64,000 nt of DNA, taken from positions 248,001 to 312,000 of the forward strand of contig NZ_JAAGBB010000001.1 in NCBI RefSeq assembly GCF_018129085.1, in the 5' to 3' direction. The translations under genes were made by a program, and so were the position numbers. The first letter of the stretch is position 1. Every line of letters starts with the position of its first letter. The notes below the pieces were generated by a model that was not told the DNA's origin, did no database searches, and saw only the letters and a program-made list of their open reading frames with translations. Shown here in pieces: positions 59,414 to 64,000 of this stretch. The stretch is from Plastoroseomonas hellenica (GTDB lineage Bacteria > Pseudomonadota > Alphaproteobacteria > Acetobacterales > Acetobacteraceae).

Positions 59414-60271
59414 TCAGGCGGCGGCCGTCCGCCCTGTCCCGCGCATCAGGATCTCCTGATGCGCGCCGGTGATCTGCGTGTGGAAGGCGAGCGCGGCGGG
59501 CGAGAAATCCGCCTCGGGCCGCTGCTCCGGTGCGAAATGGTGGAACGCGTCCACGCCGCGCACCAGCGTCGCGCTGTCATGCGTGCCGGCGACCTGGCGG
59601 ACATGGGTCGGCAGGTAGCGGATGGCGAAGCCGATGCGCCTGCTGTCCGAAGGATTCGGATCCGAGCCATGGATCAGCCGCACATGGTGGAGCGACATCT
59701 CACCCGGCCGCAGCTCCAGCATGTGCGCCCGGGCCTCCTCCACCTCCACCGCGATCTCCTGGCCACGCGACAGCAGGTTGCCCGCGGCGAAGGTGTCGCG
59801 GTGCGGCACCTGCTCCAGGAGGTGGCTGTCGGGGATCACGCGCATTGCCCCGTTCTCCGCCGTGCTTTCGGACAGCGCGACCCAGGCGGTCACGATTTCA
59901 GCCGGCTCGAGGCCCCAGTAGGTCGAATCCTGGTGCCAGGACACGTAGCTCGGGTCCCGCGCCTCCTTGATGAAGAAGCTGGTGCCCCAGGCGAGGATGT
60001 TCGGCCCGATCAGATCCTCGACCGCATCCAGGATGGCCGGGTGTCGGATCAGCCCGTCGAGCCAGGTGAAGAGCAGGTGGGTCTTGTGCCGGAGTGGGCC
60101 GCGCAGATGGCCATGGGCCGTCTCATGCGCTTCCAGCTTGCGGCGGAGCTCGGCGACCTCCGCGGCGGGCAGCGCCGGCACCGGGGCGTAGTAGCCATGC
60201 GCCTGATAGAAGGCGACGGCCTCGGGCGTGAGCCGCTTCAGGGGCCGCTCGCCGGGCGTTGTCCGCTCCAT
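59414..60271 (-). CDS. Phytanoyl-CoA dioxygenase (PhyH)-family oxygenase
   Basis: 285-aa Fe(II)/2-oxoglutarate oxygenase. The iron site is visible as WHQDSTYWGLE (His/Asp) and SLHHVRLIHGSDPNPSDSRR (distal His and the Arg that binds 2-oxoglutarate). SFFIKEARDPSYVSWHQD precedes. It hydroxylates a small or acyl substrate, and sits upstream of the TRAP operon on the same strand. The divergent IclR gene probably controls it. Confidence 0.92.
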   Translation of the reverse strand: MERTTPGERPLKRLTPEAVAFYQAHGYYAPVPALPAAEVAELRRKLEAHETAHGHLRGPLRHKTHLLFTWLDGLIRHPAILDAVEDLIGPNILAWGTSFFIKEARDPSYVSWHQDSTYWGLEPAEIVTAWVALSESTAENGAMRVIPDSHLLEQVPHRDTFAAGNLLSRGQEIAVEVEEARAHMLELRPGEMSLHHVRLIHGSDPNPSDSRRIGFAIRYLPTHVRQVAGTHDSATLVRGVDAFHHFAPEQRPEADFSPAALAFHTQITGAHQEILMRGTGRTAAA

Positions 60272-60337
60272 GCACGTCTCTCCCTCGGGCCTGTCGTTGC
60301 TGCGGACTTTGCCCGCTGATTTCGTTAGTGTGGCTCC

Positions 60338-60348
60338 GATTTCAAATC
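60338..60348. promoter_or_regulatory. Short palindrome upstream of the IclR gene, candidate operator
   Basis: GATTTCAAATC (60338-60348) has 5-base arms around C and overlaps TTTCA...TGAAA. It lies 10 bases before the IclR start in the 86-base divergent gap with the PhyH-like gene. Confidence 0.35.
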
Positions 60349-60357
60349 TGAAAGCCG

Positions 60358-61146
60358 ATGGACCAGGAAGTCAACCGCAAAGAATCCTCCGCTGCCGGCG
60401 GCGCGCCGGCTCTGGACAAGGGGCTCGATCTTCTGGAAGTGCTGGCCTCGGAACCCGGCGGGCTGACCCAGAAGCAGCTCGCCGCCCGGCTCGGCCGCTC
60501 GGTCGGCGAGATCTTCCGCATGCTCGGCGTGCTCGAGCGCCGCGGCTACATCGCCCGCGAGCCGCGCACCGGCGAGTACAGCCTGACCCTGCAGCTCTTC
60601 CGCCTCGCTACCCGCTATCCGCCGACGCGGCGGCTGCAGCAGGTCGCACTGCCGGTCATGGAAACGCTGGCGACCGAGACCGGCCTCGGCTGCCATCTCG
60701 GCATGCTGAGCGGCCAGCACCTGCTCATCCTCGCCCAGGCCGACGCCAACATGACCATGGGCTGGATGGTGCGGCTCGGCGCCGTCTTTCCCTTCGGCAT
60801 GCAATATGTGTCGGCGCGCATCCTTGCCGCCTTCCAGAGCGGGCGGAAGCGCGAGGACGCGATCGCCATCCTGGCCGCGCAGAGCGGCATGCCGCCGGCG
60901 CTGATCACGCCGCGCCTGGACCGCATCGCCGCCACCGGCCACGACATTTCCCCGAGCGAGGTCGCCGACGGCCTGGTGGACCTCTCCTGTCCCATCCTCG
61001 ATGACCGTGGCCATGCGGTGGCGGCGCTCACTTTGCCTTTCCTGCCGCGCTTCGGCACCAAGGCGGAAGCGGCGGATGCCCTGCCGCTGCTGCTGGACGC
61101 CGCGCGCGCCATCTCCACGCGCATCGGCGCCGTCATCGAGGATTAG
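60358..61146 (+). CDS. IclR-family transcriptional regulator (second)
   Basis: 262-aa regulator. The winged helix contains LTQKQLAARLGRSVGEIFRM and LGVLERRGYIAREPRTG. The effector domain contains TGLGCHLGMLSGQHLLILAQ and VADGLVDLSCPILDDRGHAV. It is divergent from the PhyH-like gene and the TRAP operon, its likely targets. The 3' end overlaps the convergent TfoX-N gene by 14 bases. Confidence 0.93.
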   Translation: MDQEVNRKESSAAGGAPALDKGLDLLEVLASEPGGLTQKQLAARLGRSVGEIFRMLGVLERRGYIAREPRTGEYSLTLQLFRLATRYPPTRRLQQVALPVMETLATETGLGCHLGMLSGQHLLILAQADANMTMGWMVRLGAVFPFGMQYVSARILAAFQSGRKREDAIAILAAQSGMPPALITPRLDRIAATGHDISPSEVADGLVDLSCPILDDRGHAVAALTLPFLPRFGTKAEAADALPLLLDAARAISTRIGAVIED

Positions 61147-61510
61147 ATGCTCGCCCTGACGTGGCCCGTCCTCGCTTCGCCGCGACCCGATGCGCCGCCG
61201 CCAGTGCTGCCCGCGCCCAGGTGACGAGCTCATCGGGCTCGTCGAACAGCCGCTCCGGCACGCGCCAGAAGGCGAGATCTATGCTGCTGCCCTGCTTCTC
61301 GTAATTGAGGGGTGGATGGGATGCGGCTTCTTGGAAGGCCGCGCGGTTGTGGTCATCGACCCGGACATAGAGCGTGTTCTCCGTCACCATCCCGAGCATC
61401 ACCCCATCGCAGAACACGCCGGTCTTCCCGAACATGCGCCGCATGGTGACGCGGCCGAGCGGCGCGAGCTGCTCGCGCAGGAACTCGGCGAAGTTGTCGC
61501 TTGCGACCAT
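61133..61510 (-). CDS. TfoX N-terminal-domain protein
   Basis: 125-aa protein with the TfoX-N pattern: FAEFLREQLAPLGRVTMRRM followed by FGKTGVFCDGVMLGMVTEN and LYVRVDD, then PLNYEKQG. The ATG at 61510 overlaps the SDR stop (ATGA). The C-terminal tail is basic. TfoX-N proteins are small and of unclear function; only the fused gammaproteobacterial version is a competence regulator. Confidence 0.88.
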   Translation of the reverse strand: MVASDNFAEFLREQLAPLGRVTMRRMFGKTGVFCDGVMLGMVTENTLYVRVDDHNRAAFQEAASHPPLNYEKQGSSIDLAFWRVPERLFDEPDELVTWARAALAAAHRVAAKRGRATSGRASNPR

Positions 61511-62391
61511 CACGGCGTGCCGCTGCGTTGCGCCTTGTCCGCCTGGTTGCGCGCGGTGATGCGGGCCTTGGCCTCCGCCCATTCGGCATCGCCCCAGGCG
61601 AGGTAATCCTTGAAGCCGCCGCCGCCGGTCAGCCATTGCCCGCCATCGAGCGCGATGGTCTCGCCATTGATCCAGATCGGGCTCAGCAGGAAAGCGGCGA
61701 TATCGCCGATATCCTGCGGGGTGCCGATCCGTCCCATGGGATTGGCGGCCGCCTGACGCTCCGCGGGATCCGCTTCGCCGGGCCGGAGGCGCGCGAACAT
61801 GCCTTCGGTCGGGATGGTGCCGGGCGCCACCGCGTTCAGGCGGATACCATGGCGGCCCCATTCCACCGCGAGCGACTTGGTCATCGCGTCGATGCCGGCC
61901 TTCGACATGGCGGAAGGCACGACGAAAGGCGCGCCGGTGCGCACCCAGGTGACGACGACGGAGAGCACGGCGCCACCGGTGCCGTCCTTGATCCAGCGCT
62001 TGCCGACCGCCTGGGTCACCTGGAAGGTGCCGTGGAAGACGATGTCGGCGATGGCGTGGAAGCCGCGCGGCGAGAGGTCCTCGGTGCGGCTCACGAAATT
62101 GCCGGCCGCGTTGTTGATCAGATGCGTGCAGGGGCGCCCTTCCGCCCAGATCGCGGCGACCGCCGCTTCCACCGCCTCCGGGTCCTTGATGTCGACGACG
62201 CGGCTGGCCACGCGGCCGGGATGGATGGCATTCAGCTCGGCCGCGGTCTGCTCGACCACCGGCCCGCGGCGGCCCCAGATCTCGACTGCGGCGCCGAGCG
62301 ACAGCAAGCGCTCCGCCATCATGCGGCCAAGCCCGGTGCCGCCGCCGGTGACCAGCACGCGCTTGCCGGCGAAGAGATCGTCACGGAACAT
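61510..62391 (-). CDS. Short-chain dehydrogenase/reductase (2,4-dienoyl-CoA reductase-like)
   Basis: 293-aa SDR with the cofactor motif VLVTGGGTGLGRMMAERLL, LINNAAGNFVSRTEDLSPRG, a catalytic region where SVVVTWVRTGAPFVVPSAMS KAG places Lys but with Ser/Tyr replaced as in DECR-type reductases, and GRIGTPQDIGDIAAFLLSP. DECR/PECR-type enzymes reduce enoyl-CoAs. It follows the acyl-CoA synthetase gene by 22 bases. Confidence 0.9.
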   Translation of the reverse strand: MFRDDLFAGKRVLVTGGGTGLGRMMAERLLSLGAAVEIWGRRGPVVEQTAAELNAIHPGRVASRVVDIKDPEAVEAAVAAIWAEGRPCTHLINNAAGNFVSRTEDLSPRGFHAIADIVFHGTFQVTQAVGKRWIKDGTGGAVLSVVVTWVRTGAPFVVPSAMSKAGIDAMTKSLAVEWGRHGIRLNAVAPGTIPTEGMFARLRPGEADPAERQAAANPMGRIGTPQDIGDIAAFLLSPIWINGETIALDGGQWLTGGGGFKDYLAWGDAEWAEAKARITARNQADKAQRSGTP

Positions 62392-62413
62392 GTGTGTCGC
62401 TCCTTGTTGGCGC

Positions 62414-63889
62414 TCACGCGCTACGCTGTGCTGCCTTCACCTCGCGCCGCAGCAGCTTGCCCGCCTCGCTGCGCGGCAGATCCTCCGCGAAGACCACGCT
62501 TCTCGGCACCTTGGGGCCGGCGAGCCGCGCCTTGCAGAAGGCGATGAGCGCCGCCGGCTCCACCGCCTCCCGCGTGACGACGACGGCGCGAACCGCCTCC
62601 CCGAAATCGGGATCCGGCACGCCGACCACGCAAGCCTCGGCCACCGCCGGATGCTGCGCCAGCACCTGCTCGATCTCCCAGGGATAGACATTGACGCCGC
62701 CCGAGAGGATCAGGTCGGCGCGCCGGTCGCTGAGATAGAGATAGCCTTCGGCGTCGAGATGGCCGAGATCGCCATAGGTCGCGAGGCCATCCGCGTTGTA
62801 GGCGGATGCGGTCTTGTCCGGCGCGTTGTGGTAGGCGAAGCGGGTGCCGCCGGAGAACCAGATGCCGCCGACTTCGCCCGGCGGCAGCGGCCGGCCCGCA
62901 TCGTCCAGGATATGCACCGCACCTTGGCGCGGCCGCCCGACCGAGCCCGGATGCTTGAGCCATTCCTGGCTGTCGATCACCGTGATGCCGACCGATTCCG
63001 ATCCCGCATAATATTCGTGGAGGATCGGCCCCCACCATTCGATCATCGCCCGTTTGAGCGGGACCGGGCAGGGCGCCGCGGCATGGATCGCACAGCGATG
63101 GGAGGAGAGGTCATGCGCGGCACGCCGCGCCGCGGGCAGCGCCAGTAGCCGGGAGAACATCGTCGGCACCCATTGGCTGTGCGTCACCCGATGCTGCGCG
63201 ATCGCGGTGAGTGCCGCTTCGGCGTCGAATTTCCGCATGATGACGGCGGTACCGCCCAGCATCAGCGTGCGCAGCACATAGCGGTGCGGCGCTGCGTGAT
63301 AGAGCGGCGCCGGCGAGAGATAGACGGTGTCCTCCCCGAAGCCGTAAAGCGGCAGCCAATAGTCGGGCCAGTCGGGCGTCAGACGCTTCTCGAAGGGCGT
63401 CAACGCGCGACGGACCCCCTTCGGCATGCCGGTGGTGCCGGAGGAATAAAGGAAGTCGCGCCCGACCGGCCGTTCCGGCAAGGGCGTGACATCGGAATAT
63501 GCTGCCAGCGCGGCCTCGTAGCCCTCCTCCACGCCGATGCGGGGGATCGCGGTATCGAGCTGCGCGGCGAGGTGCGGGCTTTCGATCAGCAGCTTCGCGC
63601 CGCTGTCCTTCAGCACATAGGCGATCTCGGCTGGCTTCAGGTGCACGCTGAGCGGGGTGTAATAGAGCCCGGCGCGCCGTGCCGCCCAGGCGAGCTCCAG
63701 CATCGCGATGCGGTTCTCGAGCAGCAGCGCGATGCCGTCGCCCGGCTGCAGCCCGAGCCCGATCAGCCATTGCGCGGCGCGATTGGCGCGGGCGTCGAGC
63801 GCGGCATAGGTGATGGCCTCTCCGCTTTCGTGGATGAGGAGCGCGACATGCGTCGGCCGCCGCGCCGCCCAATGCGTGAGCTGCGGCAT
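62414..63889 (-). CDS. AMP-dependent acyl-CoA synthetase
   Basis: 491-aa adenylating enzyme. The P-loop-like motif is YSSGTTGMPKGVRRA (residues about 150-165), then HEYYAGSESVGITVIDSQEW and TYGDLGHLDAEGYLYLSDRR with DLILSGGVNVYPWEIEQVL, and a final KVPRSVVFAEDLPRSEAGKL with the catalytic Lys. It activates a carboxylic acid, probably one bound by the Bug receptor encoded just upstream (TGATG overlap). Confidence 0.94.
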   Translation of the reverse strand: MPQLTHWAARRPTHVALLIHESGEAITYAALDARANRAAQWLIGLGLQPGDGIALLLENRIAMLELAWAARRAGLYYTPLSVHLKPAEIAYVLKDSGAKLLIESPHLAAQLDTAIPRIGVEEGYEAALAAYSDVTPLPERPVGRDFLYSSGTTGMPKGVRRALTPFEKRLTPDWPDYWLPLYGFGEDTVYLSPAPLYHAAPHRYVLRTLMLGGTAVIMRKFDAEAALTAIAQHRVTHSQWVPTMFSRLLALPAARRAAHDLSSHRCAIHAAAPCPVPLKRAMIEWWGPILHEYYAGSESVGITVIDSQEWLKHPGSVGRPRQGAVHILDDAGRPLPPGEVGGIWFSGGTRFAYHNAPDKTASAYNADGLATYGDLGHLDAEGYLYLSDRRADLILSGGVNVYPWEIEQVLAQHPAVAEACVVGVPDPDFGEAVRAVVVTREAVEPAALIAFCKARLAGPKVPRSVVFAEDLPRSEAGKLLRREVKAAQRSA

Positions 63890-64000
63890 CAATCCGGCCG
63901 GATGTTCATGCGGGTGACCAGGTCCAGCCAGGTGGCATGGGTGCGTGCGATCTCGGCCTGGAATGCCTCCGGTCCGGCATAGCCGATGATGACGTCGACC
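63889..64000 (-). CDS. C-terminus of a Bug/TctC-family receptor (5' end outside window)
   Basis: The last 36 residues read VDVIIGYAGPEAFQAEIART followed by WLDLVTRMNIRPD and a stop coupled to the acyl-CoA synthetase start. This matches the usual Bug C-terminus (P..F...I..E...W..V....I.P). It is the fourth Bug receptor gene of the window. Confidence 0.7.
   Translation of the reverse strand, partial: VDVIIGYAGPEAFQAEIARTHATWLDLVTRMNIRPD

Noticed and set aside
1-64000. CRISPR array, tRNA, rRNA, prophage or plasmid origin
   Set aside because: No regularly spaced repeats, no cloverleaf-like or rRNA sequence, and no phage or replication gene was seen.

Overview
The window is very GC-rich (arginine/alanine-rich shadow frames on both strands). 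It combines a rhizobial-type type III secretion system (T3SS) with many tripartite-tricarboxylate-type (Bug/TctC) receptors, TRAP transporters and IclR/GntR-controlled catabolic operons. That mix suggests an alphaproteobacterium, most plausibly a Roseomonas-like member of the Acetobacteraceae. The taxonomic call is inference; no rRNA or tRNA gene is visible.

Region 1 (1-18377) is a T3SS locus in two divergent arms separated by an AT-richer gap near 11180-11375. The leftward arm reads sctC1 (NolW-like secretin N-domain), a TPR chaperone-like gene, a 65-aa Gly-rich protein, a 517-aa Gly-rich protein with two internal repeats, a doubtful small ORF, then sctI-J-K-L-N-O-Q-R-S-T-U, mostly with 4-base overlaps; sctU runs off the window. 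The rightward arm reads a 71-aa small protein, a needle-subunit candidate, a strong hairpin pair, sctD, an sctX candidate, sctY, sctV, and then an outer-membrane module that looks like a Tad pilus: a CpaC-type secretin and a CpaD-like lipoprotein, met head-on by a TadD-like TPR lipoprotein. The injectisome therefore appears to have a split secretin whose core comes from the Tad family.

Region 2 (18378-20213) carries an HNH nuclease toxin with a pre-toxin segment, an SMI1/KNR4-type immunity gene, and the C-terminal remnant of a luciferase-like monooxygenase. Region 3 (20226-33710) is an IclR regulator divergent from a nine-gene operon: hydantoinase/oxoprolinase subunits A and B, a peptide-type ABC importer with a fused permease-ATPase, an enolase-superfamily enzyme, an N-formylglutamate amidohydrolase-like enzyme and a DAO-type oxidase. 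Together these suggest uptake and breakdown of a cyclic or N-acylated amino-acid derivative. Region 4 (33732-39594) is a leftward Bug receptor/amidohydrolase/dehydrogenase/GntR operon, opposite a carboxymuconolactone decarboxylase-like gene and a TAXI-type protein that has no signal peptide.

Region 5 (39664-47400) is iron acquisition: an ECF sigma/FecR-type/TonB-receptor trio, a methyltransferase, a haem-type TonB receptor and a periplasmic four-EF-hand protein. Three 19-base Fur-like boxes of related sequence lie in front of these transcription units. Region 6 (47419-56526) holds a tandem CoA-transferase, a GntR regulator, a three-protein biotin-dependent carboxylase with BioY, and two tandem Bug receptors. 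A 159-bp MITE-like foldback element with a TGA duplication separates the biotin carrier gene from the biotin carboxylase gene. Region 7 (56561-64000) holds a TRAP transporter, a phytanoyl-CoA-dioxygenase-like enzyme, a second IclR regulator, and a leftward acyl-CoA synthetase/SDR/TfoX-N operon following the end of another Bug receptor. No CRISPR array, complete IS or phage gene was recognised.
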